This document shows positions 9,304 to 18,228 of a stretch of DNA of 64,000 nucleotides, piece after piece. A model generated the notes under the pieces. It was not told where the DNA came from. It saw nothing but the letters and a program-made list of their open reading frames with translations, and did no database searches. The translations under genes were made by a program, and so were the position numbers. Numbering within the stretch: the first letter of the stretch is position 1; every line of letters starts with the position of its first letter. The stretch is from Xylanibacter ruminicola (GTDB lineage: Bacteria; Bacteroidota; Bacteroidia; Bacteroidales; Bacteroidaceae), in contig SUYC01000009.1 of the NCBI GenBank assembly GCA_015060625.1, positions 1-64,000 on the forward strand, written 5' to 3'.

Positions 9304-9341
9304 TTGCAACGTTGCAACTGCAACGCTGCAACGTTTTGCAA
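9304..9341. repeat. GCAACG repeat cluster 2
   Basis: Begins with the perfect 14-base palindrome TTGCAACGTTGCAA (9304-9317) and continues with further GCAACG copies in the same phase of about 8 bases. Confidence 0.6.
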
Positions 9342-9388
9342 GTGTGATGTTTAGCTGTGGCAAATGCCATATTTAGTGCTAACAAATA

Positions 9389-9425
9389 TTCCCACGTAGG
9401 GAAAATTTTGTTCCCTCACTGGGAA
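9389..9425. repeat. Two phased TTCCC-N5-GGGAA palindromes
   Basis: TTCCCACGTAGGGAA at 9389-9403 and TTCCCTCACTGGGAA at 9411-9425. The centres are 22 bases apart, two turns of DNA. They lie just downstream of the uvrC stop. The same motif recurs at 33776-33876. Confidence 0.75.
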
Positions 9426-9437
9426 AATATATTTCGG

Positions 9438-11273
9438 TCACTTGCCGGCTTTTTGTTGGAAGTGCTCAAATACTATTTTGGCTTTCGCAGGACCTATTTT
9501 ATCTGATAGGGTAGATAGTTCTGCCTCGCGTATCTTTTTAACCGATTTAAGGGCATTTAGAAGCTCGTCACGCGTTTTTGGACCGATTCCTTTGATGTCA
9601 TCCAACTCCGAGTGTAAAGCGCGCTTAGAACGCTTGTCTCGATGGAATGTGATGGCAAAACGGTGTACCTCGTCTTGTATATGAGTTAGTACATGGAAGA
9701 GTTCAGATTCTACTTTAAGAGCTATCTTCATGGGTGGGAATCCGTATAGCAGTTCGTTGGTACGATGGCGATCGTCTTTAGCGAGACCAGCGATGGGGAT
9801 GTCGAGATGCAATTCGTCTTGTATGACCTCTCGGATGACCTCCATCTGTCCTTTACCACCGTCGGCAATAATCAGGTCGGGTAGGGGTTGCTCTTCTTCT
9901 ATTAATCTTGTATAACGTCGATGTACAACTTCTTTCATTGACGCATAGTCATCAGGTCCTACAACAGTCTTGATATTATAGCGCTTATAGTCGCTTTTCG
10001 AGGGCTTCATTTTCTTGAACACGATGCAGGCAGCAACGGCGTCGGTTCCCGATATGTTTGAGTTGTCGAAGCATTCTATCTGGTAGGGGAGTGAAGGCAG
10101 GTGCAGTTTGTCTTGCAGTTCCTTCATCAGTCGTGTTTGTTTCTGCTCAGGATTTAGTTTTTCGGCCTGCTTTAAGCGGTCGAACTTGTACTCTTTGCAG
10201 TTCATGATGGATAGGTCTAACAGCGTTTTTTTATCGCCTCTTTCGGGTACGGTAAACTTCACGCCTTCGAGTTCTACATCTACCTCTTTTTGGACGATGA
10301 TTTCTTTCGAATCGCTCTTAAAGCGATCTCTGATTTCTACGATGCCCAACTGTAGCAGTTCTTCATCGGTCTCGTTCAGTTTCTTTTTGTATTCGATGGT
10401 AAAACTCTGGTTAATACTACCGTTTGATACGTGAATGTAGTTGATAAAGGCCATCTTTTCGTCGGATGTAATCGAGAATACGTCCACTTTATCGATGGTT
10501 TGGCTCACTACCTGACTCTTGCTGACGAATCCGTCGAGTGCCAGATATTTGCGTTTTACTTCTTCGGCTTCTTCAAATCTCAGTTCTTCTGAGAGACGGA
10601 GCATTTCATCTTTCAGGTCGCGTAATACCTCGCGTGTATTACCCTTTAGAATTTCTCGCGCTTGTGCAATATTCTTTTGATAATCTTCGTAGGTTTGCTT
10701 GCCTACGCACGGACCCTTACATTTTTTGATATGATAGTCCAAGCATACGCGATATCTACCGCTTTCAACGCCTTCTTTTGTGATGGGCTGCCTACAAGTA
10801 CGCGGCTGATAGAGTTCTTTAATCAGATTCAGGACCTCGTACATGGCACTTACTTTTGCGTATGGTCCGTAATACGTTGCCCAGTTTTTGTTGATGGTTC
10901 GGGTTTTAAAGATACGGGGGAAGAATTCTTTCGTGATGCAGATAGAAGGGTAGGTCTTACCATCTTTTAGCAGTACGTTATAGCGTGGATTGTATTTCTT
11001 GATGAGCGAGTTTTCCAAGAGTAGGGCATCTTCTTCGGTATTTACGACGGTATAACTGATATCGAATATTTTGCTGACGAGCACTTTCGTCTTGAATCTA
11101 TCTACTTCGGTATGAAAGTAGCTCGATACTCTATTCTTTAAACTTTTTGCCTTACCGACGTAGATGATGGTATGCTCCTGGTCGTAGAACTGATAGCTGC
11201 CCGGTTTGTCTGGCAACCTTTTTACTATTCCCTTTAGATATTCCAATCTTTTTTCGTTTTCTTCCTTCGTCAT
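9438..11273 (-). CDS. uvrC: Excinuclease ABC subunit C
   Basis: 611 residues from the ATG at 11273. It makes the dual incisions of nucleotide excision repair with UvrAB. Visible in order: a GIY-YIG nuclease domain (GSYQFYD, IIYVGKAKSLKNRVSSYF), the cysteine-bearing segment CRQPITKE...CLDYHIKKCKGPC, a UVR coiled region near residue 200, the RNase H-like C-terminal endonuclease domain (ECFDNSNISG, IADGGKGQ) and tandem helix-hairpin-helix motifs (DDIKGIGPKTR). The frame stays open to 11315, but that extension would run into a hairpin, and the family starts near 11273. It follows apt on the same strand. Confidence 0.95.
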   Translation of the reverse strand: MTKEENEKRLEYLKGIVKRLPDKPGSYQFYDQEHTIIYVGKAKSLKNRVSSYFHTEVDRFKTKVLVSKIFDISYTVVNTEEDALLLENSLIKKYNPRYNVLLKDGKTYPSICITKEFFPRIFKTRTINKNWATYYGPYAKVSAMYEVLNLIKELYQPRTCRQPITKEGVESGRYRVCLDYHIKKCKGPCVGKQTYEDYQKNIAQAREILKGNTREVLRDLKDEMLRLSEELRFEEAEEVKRKYLALDGFVSKSQVVSQTIDKVDVFSITSDEKMAFINYIHVSNGSINQSFTIEYKKKLNETDEELLQLGIVEIRDRFKSDSKEIIVQKEVDVELEGVKFTVPERGDKKTLLDLSIMNCKEYKFDRLKQAEKLNPEQKQTRLMKELQDKLHLPSLPYQIECFDNSNISGTDAVAACIVFKKMKPSKSDYKRYNIKTVVGPDDYASMKEVVHRRYTRLIEEEQPLPDLIIADGGKGQMEVIREVIQDELHLDIPIAGLAKDDRHRTNELLYGFPPMKIALKVESELFHVLTHIQDEVHRFAITFHRDKRSKRALHSELDDIKGIGPKTRDELLNALKSVKKIREAELSTLSDKIGPAKAKIVFEHFQQKAGK

Positions 11274-11313
11274 CTCTCTATGGCGTTTTGTTTTGTGTAC
11301 CTTTAAATTTATC

Positions 11314-11355
11314 AATCCCGCGAATCCTTAGTGTTTTAAGGTGTTTCGCGGGATT
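11314..11355 (-). terminator. Hairpin between apt and uvrC (possible terminator or processing site)
   Basis: An 11-bp perfect stem (11314-11324 with 11345-11355) encloses a second 5-bp stem (CCTTA at 11326-11330 with TAAGG at 11337-11341). No clear T-run follows on either strand, so it may shape mRNA stability rather than end transcription. Confidence 0.45.
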
Positions 11356-11356
11356 G

Positions 11357-11372
11357 TGTTTCACGTGGAACA
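11357..11372. promoter_or_regulatory. parS-like site 1 (predicted ParB binding site)
   Basis: TGTTTCACGTGGAACA differs by one base from the Bacillus parS consensus TGTTTCACGTGAAACA and keeps the central CACGTG. An identical site lies at 11939-11954. It sits immediately after the apt stop codon. Confidence 0.75.
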
Positions 11373-11376
11373 ATTG

Positions 11377-11904
11377 TTAGATGGTGAGTAACGTTGTCAG
11401 GTCTATGCCTTTAAATTCGTCTCTGCCATGCAATCCTTCGTCGGTGATTTCAATAATGAAATTGATGAATACCTTCTTGGGGTGGAAGTGCTGAACCAGC
11501 TTGTAGGCTGCCTTGGCTGTTCCGCCTGTTGCCAGAAGATCGTCGTGAATCAGCACCACGTCATCAGGCTCGATGGAATCGATGTGCATCTCGATGGTGT
11601 CAACACCATACTCCTTTGAAAACGATTCTTTAATTACCGTTGCGGGGAGTTTACCTGGTTTGCGTGCCATCACAAATCCGCAACCCAATCGAGCGGCGAG
11701 GGCAGCGCCTAGGATGAAACCGCGACTTTCGATACCAACAATCTTGGTGATGCCTTTGTCTTTATACAGCTCCACCAGTTCGTCCATCATAATCTTCATG
11801 CACTCGGCATTCTTATAGAGTGTGGTCACATCTCTAAAGTTAATGCCCTTTTTTGGGAAATCTGGTATGCAACGCAGATTGTCAATCAATGTTTTGTTGT
11901 TCAT
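11377..11904 (-). CDS. apt: Adenine phosphoribosyltransferase
   Basis: 175 residues from the ATG at 11904. It converts adenine and PRPP to AMP in purine salvage. The PRPP-binding motif is VVLIHDDLLATGGTA near residue 118, and GIESRGFILGAALA (about 58) forms the other part of the site. The frame is open back to 11955, but its first codons (MFHVKQ) are encoded by the parS-like site itself and overlap the mnmG stop, so that start is rejected. The gene lies between two identical parS-like sites and in the order mnmG-apt-uvrC. Confidence 0.95.
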   Translation of the reverse strand: MNNKTLIDNLRCIPDFPKKGINFRDVTTLYKNAECMKIMMDELVELYKDKGITKIVGIESRGFILGAALAARLGCGFVMARKPGKLPATVIKESFSKEYGVDTIEMHIDSIEPDDVVLIHDDLLATGGTAKAAYKLVQHFHPKKVFINFIIEITDEGLHGRDEFKGIDLTTLLTI

Positions 11905-11938
11905 AATCAGTACGTTATGCTTGTTTGTTCTATTTGTT

Positions 11939-11954
11939 TGTTTCACGTGGAACA
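11939..11954. promoter_or_regulatory. parS-like site 2 (predicted ParB binding site)
   Basis: Same 16 bases and same orientation as the site at 11357-11372, 582 bases away. It begins exactly at the base after the mnmG stop codon. parS sites next to mnmG (gidA) are well known near bacterial origins. Confidence 0.78.
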
Positions 11955-13874
11955 TTATCTACCCATGAGTACCAGCAGTACATTGATATCGCTGGGGGAT
12001 ACGCCTGGGATACGACTGGCCTGTGCCAGTGTCTCGGGCTGAATCTTCTGCAGCTTCTGTCGGCATTCGGTTGATAAGCCCATCAATTCTTCGTAATTAA
12101 AACGACCTTTTATCCGGATATTCTCCAGTCGGTGCATCTTGTCGGCTACTATACGTTCGCGGTCGATATAACCTTTATATTTCATGCGAATCTCTGCAGC
12201 TTCGGCAATCTCTTCTTTTCGATTAGATGGGCGCTCCAGAATTTCCTTGAGCGATGGAATCACTTCTGAGAGGTTCTTCAGGTTCAGCTGTGGACGGTTA
12301 ACCAGGTCGATGAGTTTACAGCCAAACTGGAGAGGGGTAGTACCAAGTGCTTCGAGGGCGGAATTGATCAGACGTGGTTTGATGGCGAAATTCTGGCAGA
12401 AAGCTTCGATTTCTTCGATAGCTTGTTTCTTCTCCATCCACCAGTCGTAGCGGTCTTTCTTGGCGATGCCTAATTCGTAGGCTTTCTCCGTCAGTCGTGC
12501 ATCAGCATCATCCTGTCGCAGCAGAATACGGTATTCGGCTCGCGAGGTAAACATACGATAAGGCTCATCGACACCTTTGGTGACCAAATCATCGATTAAT
12601 ACGCCAATATATGCTTCGTCGCGATGCAGTACAAACTGTTTGTTGTCAGCATCTGTATCGCTGCCAGCGCAACCGGCTTTCAGTGCAGCGTTGATACCTG
12701 CCAGGGTGCCTTGTCCACCTGCTTCTTCGTAGCCTGTGGTTCCATTCACCTGTCCGGCCATAAATAATCCGTCTATTATCTTCGATTCCAACGAATGATT
12801 CAGTTGTGTTGGGTCGAAGAAATCGTATTCGATGGCGTAGCCAGGACGATAAACTTTCACGTCTCTAAAGGCGGGCATCTTCTTCAGCGCTTCTATCTGC
12901 ACATCCATTGGCAGCGACGACGAGAAACCGTTCAGGTACATCTCGTTGGTATCTTCGCCTTCTGGTTCAAGAAACAGCGGATGCTTATCGCGGTCGGGGA
13001 AGGTAACCAGTTTGGTTTCGATCGAAGGACAATAACGTGGACCTATCGATTGAATCTGACCGTTATATAGCGGTGAATCCGCCAATCCGCTCTTCAGAAT
13101 TTTATGTACTTCGGCGTTGGTGTTGACGGTCCAGCAAGGCAGTTGCTTCAGTGCACCACCTTTATTCATATAACTGAACTGATAGGGGCGTGTTTCACCA
13201 GGCTGAACTTCCAGGTCTTCGAAGTGTACCGAGCGCTTGTCGATACGTACAGGTGTGCCAGTTTTCATTCTGGCAGCTATCACCCCATGACGGGTAATGC
13301 TCTCGGTGAAATGGGGAACTGCTGGCTCGGCGATACGTCCGCCAGGTACCATCTTCCGCCCGATGTGCATCAAACCGTTCAGAAACGTTCCTGCGGTGAT
13401 TACAATGCTTCTGGCGTAGATCTTTGTACCCCAGATGGTACGTACTCCAACGGCACGGACATCGCCGCTCTGAGAGCCTGTAATGGGCTCTGTGAGCAAT
13501 TCGTCGGCTTGATCCTGCCACACGTCCAAATTATCCGTTTCATCGATAGTCTTGCGCCATTCCCAGATAAACTTGCCGCGATCGCATTGTGCACGTGGAC
13601 TCCAAACGGCAGGTCCCTTACCTACATTCAGCATGCGGAACTGGATGGAAGTGGCATCGGTAACCAATCCCATTTGGCCTCCCAAAGCGTCTATCTCTCT
13701 GACTATCTGGCCTTTAGCGATTCCGCCTATAGCAGGATTGCACGACATTTGTGCAATTTTGTTCATATCCATCGTTATCAGACAAGTCTTCGCACCCATG
13801 TTGGCCGAAGCACAAGCGGCCTCACATCCCGCGTGACCGCCTCCGATAACAATTACATCGTATTTTAATATCAT
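11955..13874 (-). CDS. mnmG: tRNA uridine-5-carboxymethylaminomethyl modification enzyme
   Basis: 639 residues. With MnmE it adds the carboxymethylaminomethyl group to U34 of several tRNAs, using FAD. The N-terminal FAD dinucleotide-binding fold shows GGGHAGCEAA near residue 12 and the conserved MSCNPAIGGIAKG near 45. The two family cysteines lie in SCNPA and in the CPSIETK segment near 290. The C-terminal helical domain that contacts MnmE and tRNA is complete. It lies four bases after the rhodanese gene in a long minus-strand run and ends against a parS-like site. Confidence 0.97.
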   Translation of the reverse strand: MILKYDVIVIGGGHAGCEAACASANMGAKTCLITMDMNKIAQMSCNPAIGGIAKGQIVREIDALGGQMGLVTDATSIQFRMLNVGKGPAVWSPRAQCDRGKFIWEWRKTIDETDNLDVWQDQADELLTEPITGSQSGDVRAVGVRTIWGTKIYARSIVITAGTFLNGLMHIGRKMVPGGRIAEPAVPHFTESITRHGVIAARMKTGTPVRIDKRSVHFEDLEVQPGETRPYQFSYMNKGGALKQLPCWTVNTNAEVHKILKSGLADSPLYNGQIQSIGPRYCPSIETKLVTFPDRDKHPLFLEPEGEDTNEMYLNGFSSSLPMDVQIEALKKMPAFRDVKVYRPGYAIEYDFFDPTQLNHSLESKIIDGLFMAGQVNGTTGYEEAGGQGTLAGINAALKAGCAGSDTDADNKQFVLHRDEAYIGVLIDDLVTKGVDEPYRMFTSRAEYRILLRQDDADARLTEKAYELGIAKKDRYDWWMEKKQAIEEIEAFCQNFAIKPRLINSALEALGTTPLQFGCKLIDLVNRPQLNLKNLSEVIPSLKEILERPSNRKEEIAEAAEIRMKYKGYIDRERIVADKMHRLENIRIKGRFNYEELMGLSTECRQKLQKIQPETLAQASRIPGVSPSDINVLLVLMGR

Positions 13875-13878
13875 ATGC

Positions 13879-14280
13879 TTATTTTACTGTTTCCTTCTCG
13901 GCCAATTTCCAGGCTGTAATGCCGCCTTTCAGGTTGATGATCTTGTAACCCTCGGCAGCCAGTTTGCCTGCAGCCATCGCGCTGCGATGACCAGAACGGC
14001 AATACACCATGATGGTTTTATCCTTTGGTAATAATTCTTTGGCTTTCGGCAGGAATGTCAGACTATCCTTCACATTGATATTGATAGCTCCTTTCAGATG
14101 TTCTGTGTTGTATTCTTCAGGTGTGCGAACATCTACCAATACATGGCTGTCGCTGCCATTCTCGAGTGTGTTGTTGAAATCATCTACGTTGATAGTTTCA
14201 AATGTGTCGTTGTTTCCGTTCTGCGCCCAAGTCAGTATGCCTGCCACCATGAGCATTATCGACATAAACAGTTTTTTCAT
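13879..14280 (-). CDS. Secreted rhodanese-like sulfurtransferase
   Basis: 133 residues with an N-terminal signal peptide (about 1-19, ending before QNGNN), so it is exported to the periplasm. A single rhodanese domain follows, with DVRTPEEYNTEHLKGA and the catalytic loop CRSGHR (cysteine near residue 93). Such proteins move sulfane sulfur or serve as redox partners; the substrate is unknown. It lies between the S41 protease and mnmG genes with short gaps. Confidence 0.9.
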   Translation of the reverse strand: MKKLFMSIMLMVAGILTWAQNGNNDTFETINVDDFNNTLENGSDSHVLVDVRTPEEYNTEHLKGAININVKDSLTFLPKAKELLPKDKTIMVYCRSGHRSAMAAGKLAAEGYKIINLKGGITAWKLAEKETVK

Positions 14281-14304
14281 GATCAGTCCTTTTTTATCTT
14301 ATTA

Positions 14305-15879
14305 TTACTTAGCAATTACTTCGAGGGCGCGTTTTACCATCTCGTTTTCTTCGTTGAAAACAGAGAAGTATTCGCTCATATCCCAGATGTCGCGCGCAAT
14401 CAGCGCCTTAAGCTGTAAGCGTAGATAAGGCAGCGTCTTCTCGAGTTCTGCCTGATCCTTAGGTTTGATATTCTGTTTCTCACCATTCTTCAGGATGGTG
14501 TCAATCAAATCCTGTGGTACTTCATACTTCTGTTTGAAGTCGGTGAACGACGGCCATGCCTTTTTAAGCTGCTTGCGATGGTTATCTACATAGCGTAGAT
14601 TCTGCTGCAGAATGATGCTCTTGGCTGCCAGTTCGCGATGGAATCTTGTATAAATGGTGGTATCCAGCGGACAGTATTCATCGGGCATGATGCCTCCACC
14701 ACCGTAAACGGTACGATGCTGACGTAGTGTTTCGTATTTCAACGAGTCGGCAAAGTGAATGCTGTCTGCGTTTGTCAGCTCCCCACTTTTCAGTCGGTTT
14801 ATCACGTCCATCGCATAGTCGCGGTTCTCGCCTTTGGTATAAGGCTTCTGAATGCAACGTCCCGATGGCGTGTAGTAGTGGGCGATGGTTAGACGTATCA
14901 TCGAGCCGTCGGGCAGGTCGATGGGACGCTGCACAAGCCCTTTGCCGAAAGTACGGCGACCAACGACTATACCACGGTCCTGATCCTGTATGGCTCCAGT
15001 TACAATTTCGGCCGCTGACGCTGTGTAACTATCTACGAGTACAATAACCTTACCCTGACGAAAAACGCCGCTTCCATCGGCTTTATATTCGGTTCTGGGC
15101 ACTTTTCTGCCCTCGGTGTACACTATCAGATCGTTTTTCTGCAGAAATTCATTGGCAATATCCACTGCAGCCTTCAGATAGCCGCCACCATTCTCCTGTA
15201 AATCCAGAATCAAGTGCTGCATGCCTTGGTTGCGAAGTGTTTTCAGGCCTTCGAGGAACTCCTGATGAGTTGTGGCGCCGAAACTACCAATGCGTATATA
15301 GCCTATCTGTGGACGAATCATATATACGGCATCAACCGATTTTACTGGGATTCTGTCTCTAGTGACCGTGAAGGTCAGTCGGTCTTTGATGCCTTGACGG
15401 ATAACGCCTAGTTTAACTTTTGTGCCTTTTGGGCCGCGCAGTCGTTTCATAATCTCCTCTTTCGACATTTTTACGCCAGCGATAGCCGAGTCGTTAACGG
15501 CTATAATTCTGTCGCCTGCAATGATGCCAACCTTTTCAGAAGGACCGTTAATGACGGGCTGAATTACCAACAATGTGTCTTCGATGAGGTTGAACTGCAC
15601 GCCGATGCCCTCAAAATTGCCTGCAAGCGGCTCGTTGGCCTCTTTCACCTCCTTGGGTGTGAGATACGACGAGTGTGGGTCGAGCTTGTCAAGCATGCCT
15701 CTGATGCCGTCTTCAACCAGTTTTTTTTCGTTTACACTATCTACGTAGAGGTTGCTGATGGCTATCTCGGCAAACTGCAGCTTGCGTAGAGGCGAGTCAT
15801 CGCTGTTGTTGATACGGAACTGTGCGTGGACGTTCATCGTGCCTAAACACAACAGTAAAGAGGCAAATGTCTTATTCAT
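14305..15879 (-). CDS. S41-family C-terminal processing peptidase with PDZ domain
   Basis: 524 residues from the ATG at 15879. A signal peptide (about 1-19) precedes a helical N-terminal region, a PDZ domain (about 75-165, with GIGVQF and GDRIIAVN) and the S41 protease domain. The catalytic serine lies in [11 protein letters not shown] and the general-base lysine in FGKGLVQ. These periplasmic proteases cut unstructured C-termini of exported proteins. The frame stays open to 15924; the chosen ATG gives a proper signal peptide and overlaps the parE-like gene by eight bases, which suggests coupling. Confidence 0.92.
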   Translation of the reverse strand: MNKTFASLLLCLGTMNVHAQFRINNSDDSPLRKLQFAEIAISNLYVDSVNEKKLVEDGIRGMLDKLDPHSSYLTPKEVKEANEPLAGNFEGIGVQFNLIEDTLLVIQPVINGPSEKVGIIAGDRIIAVNDSAIAGVKMSKEEIMKRLRGPKGTKVKLGVIRQGIKDRLTFTVTRDRIPVKSVDAVYMIRPQIGYIRIGSFGATTHQEFLEGLKTLRNQGMQHLILDLQENGGGYLKAAVDIANEFLQKNDLIVYTEGRKVPRTEYKADGSGVFRQGKVIVLVDSYTASAAEIVTGAIQDQDRGIVVGRRTFGKGLVQRPIDLPDGSMIRLTIAHYYTPSGRCIQKPYTKGENRDYAMDVINRLKSGELTNADSIHFADSLKYETLRQHRTVYGGGGIMPDEYCPLDTTIYTRFHRELAAKSIILQQNLRYVDNHRKQLKKAWPSFTDFKQKYEVPQDLIDTILKNGEKQNIKPKDQAELEKTLPYLRLQLKALIARDIWDMSEYFSVFNEENEMVKRALEVIAK

Positions 15880-17830
15880 ATATATCTTCTTCGGGGCGGT
15901 CTTCCTCAACCACCAGATTATCAATGATAAAGTTCTGGCGCTCCATGGTGTTCTTACCCATGTAGTACTCCAGCAATTTCGCTACTTGATCGGTTTTGTG
16001 CAGCGTTACCTGTTCCAAACGGATGTCTGGACCGATGAAACCGGCAAATTCGTCGGGCGAAATCTCACCCAGACCTTTAAATCGCGTGATTTCCGGATCG
16101 GGTCCTAACTCATCGATGGCCTTCAGGCGTTCTTCGTCGCTATAGCAATAGCGTGTGATGAAATCGCTCTTTTTGTCGGATTTGGCGTCAGCTTCGGCGA
16201 TGGCCTTCTTGTTCTTAATCTTTGTGCGACGGTTGCGAACGCGGAAAAGAGGCGTTTGTAGCACGTACACGTGGCCTTTCTTGATGAGTTCTGGGAAGAA
16301 CTGCAAGAAGAAGGTGATGATGAGCAGACGGATGTGCATGCCGTCCACATCGGCATCGGTGGCCACAATAACCTTATTATATCGCAGTGTGTCCAGACTT
16401 TCTTCGATATCGAGGGCGGCCTGTAACAGGTTGAATTCTTCGTTCTCGTAAACCACTTTTTTGGTCAGTCCAAAACAGTTCAGAGGCTTACCACGCAGAG
16501 AGAATACGGCCTGTGTGTTTACATCGCGGCTCTTAGTGATGCTTCCGCTGGCAGAGTCACCCTCGGTGATGAAGATGCACGATTCCTCCTTGCGGTCGTT
16601 TTTCACGTCGCTGAAGTGGATGCGGCAGTCGCGCAGTTTGCGGTTGTGCAGATTGGCTTTCTTGGCACGTTCGCGAGCCAGTTTGGTGACACCAGCCATC
16701 GCTTTGCGGTCGTGCTCGCTCTCTTTAATCTTATTCTCCAGAACTTCTGCCACATCCTGATGGATATGCAGATAGTTGTCAACTTCGGTCTTGATGAAGT
16801 CGCCTACGTATTTGTTCACACTTACACCGCCGTCGGGCGACATGGTGAGCGAACCCAACTTAATCTTGGTCTGACTCTCGAACAGCGGTTCCTCTACATT
16901 GATGGCGATGGCCGCAACGATACCTGTGCGAATGTCGCCGTACTCGTATTTGCCGTAGAACTCCTTGATGGTACGGGCAATATGCTCCTTAAAGGCGCTC
17001 TGATGTGTTCCGCCTTGGGTGGTGTGCTGACCGTTTACAAACGAGTAATACTCCTCGCCATACTGGTTGGCATGGGTAAAGGCTATCTCGATATCTTCGC
17101 CTTGCAGGTGCACGATAGGATAAAGTGCATCGCTGGTCATACGGTCTTTCAGCAAATCCTCCAAGCCGTGTCGCGACAGAATGCGGCGACCATTGTACAT
17201 GATGGTTAGTCCGATGTTCAGATACGTGTAGTTGCGAAGCATGTTTTCTACGATTTCATCGTGGAACTTGTAGTTCACAAACTTCGTGGCATCGGGTTCA
17301 AAGTAGATGTATGTACCGTTCTCGTCTTGAGAGGGTTCTGTTACGTCGCTTATCAGTTTGCCGCATTCAAAAACGGCTTTGCGCACTTTGCCTTCGCGAT
17401 AGCTGTGCACTTCGAAGTGGCTGCTCAGCGCGTTAACCGCTTTCACACCCACACCATTCAGGCCGATTGACTTCTTGAAAGCCTTAGAGTCGAACTTACC
17501 GCTGGTGTTCAGGATGCTTACCGACTCGATCAGCTTGCCTTGTGGGATGCCTCGACCATAGTCGCGTACTGAGATGCGCAGGTTGTCTTCTACGTTTACT
17601 TCGATTCTATCGCCCGCTTTCATCTTGAATTCGTCGATAGAGTTATCAAATACTTCTTTCAGCAGGACGTATATACCGTCTTCTGCTGATGAGCCGTCGC
17701 CCAATCGGCCAATATACATACCTGGGCGAAGACGGATGTGCTCCAAACCCGTAAGAGTTTGAATGTTACCCTCGTCGTATAACGGGGTGTTGGTTGATGG
17801 GTGTTGGGTGTTAGTTATTTCTTCTGCCAT
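15872..17830 (-). CDS. parE: DNA topoisomerase IV subunit B (ParE/GyrB family)
   Basis: 652 residues. The GHKL ATPase domain shows DNSIDEF, DYGRGIP and [13 protein letters not shown]; the transducer domain has the QTKIKLGS segment; the TOPRIM domain has [10 protein letters not shown] and the metal-binding [12 protein letters not shown]. With subunit A it decatenates daughter chromosomes. The length lacks the large insertion of proteobacterial GyrB, and the divergent N-terminus fits the Bacteroidetes second type IIA B subunit rather than gyrase. Residues 6-16 ([10 protein letters not shown]) are encoded by a degenerate 7-bp tandem repeat, so the N-terminal tail is probably not structured. No subunit A gene is in the window. 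Confidence 0.88.
   Translation of the reverse strand: MAEEITNTQHPSTNTPLYDEGNIQTLTGLEHIRLRPGMYIGRLGDGSSAEDGIYVLLKEVFDNSIDEFKMKAGDRIEVNVEDNLRISVRDYGRGIPQGKLIESVSILNTSGKFDSKAFKKSIGLNGVGVKAVNALSSHFEVHSYREGKVRKAVFECGKLISDVTEPSQDENGTYIYFEPDATKFVNYKFHDEIVENMLRNYTYLNIGLTIMYNGRRILSRHGLEDLLKDRMTSDALYPIVHLQGEDIEIAFTHANQYGEEYYSFVNGQHTTQGGTHQSAFKEHIARTIKEFYGKYEYGDIRTGIVAAIAINVEEPLFESQTKIKLGSLTMSPDGGVSVNKYVGDFIKTEVDNYLHIHQDVAEVLENKIKESEHDRKAMAGVTKLARERAKKANLHNRKLRDCRIHFSDVKNDRKEESCIFITEGDSASGSITKSRDVNTQAVFSLRGKPLNCFGLTKKVVYENEEFNLLQAALDIEESLDTLRYNKVIVATDADVDGMHIRLLIITFFLQFFPELIKKGHVYVLQTPLFRVRNRRTKIKNKKAIAEADAKSDKKSDFITRYCYSDEERLKAIDELGPDPEITRFKGLGEISPDEFAGFIGPDIRLEQVTLHKTDQVAKLLEYYMGKNTMERQNFIIDNLVVEEDRPEEDIYE
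17785..17812. repeat. Four 7-bp tandem units in the 5' end of parE
   Basis: On the plus strand: GGGTGTT, GGTTGAT, GGGTGTT, GGGTGTT with no spacers. It lies within codons 7-16 of parE. Confidence 0.7.
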
Positions 17831-17831
17831 A

Positions 17832-18191
17832 TTATGCTTGTATTGTTGTTCTTAATTTTGCGAGTTGTTTTACAATGATAAGTATTTTGTTATCTAGAGA
17901 TTCGAATTCCTTCTCTGTGATATATTTAAAGGATAAAGCAAGTTCCAGTTCGCTTGATGTCTCCATGAGAGAACCATTTGCTATGTCTAAGAATCTAATC
18001 CGATCATTATTTGAAAACCTTCCAAATCCTTCAGCAATGTTGAATAGAACAGAAGTAGAGGCGCGATTAAGTTGATTTGTTAACGCAAACCTCTCATCCT
18101 GTGGAAACTTCTTTAAGAGTTCGTGGATATCAATTGCTAATTGTTTCGCGTTTTGATATACCTCTAATCGTCTATAGTAAAACTTTTCCAT
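17832..18191 (-). CDS. Four-helix-bundle protein (S23-intervening-sequence family)
   Basis: 119 residues. It matches the four-helix-bundle family first found in 23S rRNA intervening sequences: an N-terminal [15 protein letters not shown] helix, [30 protein letters not shown] and a C-terminal helix rich in leucine. The fold forms a pentamer in known structures; function is unknown. It starts 19 bases after the GNAT-like gene and ends one base before parE. Genes of this type are often scattered as isolated insertions in Bacteroidetes genomes, and the flanking 7-bp repeats on both sides fit such an insertion. Confidence 0.88.
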   Translation of the reverse strand: MEKFYYRRLEVYQNAKQLAIDIHELLKKFPQDERFALTNQLNRASTSVLFNIAEGFGRFSNNDRIRFLDIANGSLMETSSELELALSFKYITEKEFESLDNKILIIVKQLAKLRTTIQA

Positions 18192-18193
18192 AT

Positions 18194-18228
18194 CTATTCA
18201 CTAACACCTATCACCTATTATCCAACAC
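18194..18228. repeat. Five degenerate 7-bp tandem units between two genes
   Basis: CTATTCA, CTAACAC, CTATCAC, CTATTAT, CCAACAC in a row. They span the junction between the GNAT-like gene (its last codons lie in the array) and the four-helix-bundle gene. Confidence 0.65.

Larger units (their letters stand above)
9097..9437. other. Intergenic region rich in short inverted repeats
   Basis: The 341 bases between dtd and uvrC hold no convincing gene. They contain the dtd promoter, two clusters of GTTGCAAC-type repeats (9179-9206 and 9304-9341) and two TTCCC-N5-GGGAA palindromes beside the uvrC stop codon. The composition is AT-rich. Confidence 0.7.

Noticed and set aside
9097..9437. CRISPR-like array made of the repeats between dtd and uvrC
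   Set aside because: The units are too short and the spacing too irregular; no cas genes are in the window.
11905..11955. Extended apt start encoding MFHVKQ
   Set aside because: The codons are made by the parS-like site and overlap the mnmG stop; apt starts at 11904 by family length.
12795..13868. Long plus-strand frames opposite mnmG
   Set aside because: They are shadows of the mnmG coding frame and have no recognisable protein features.
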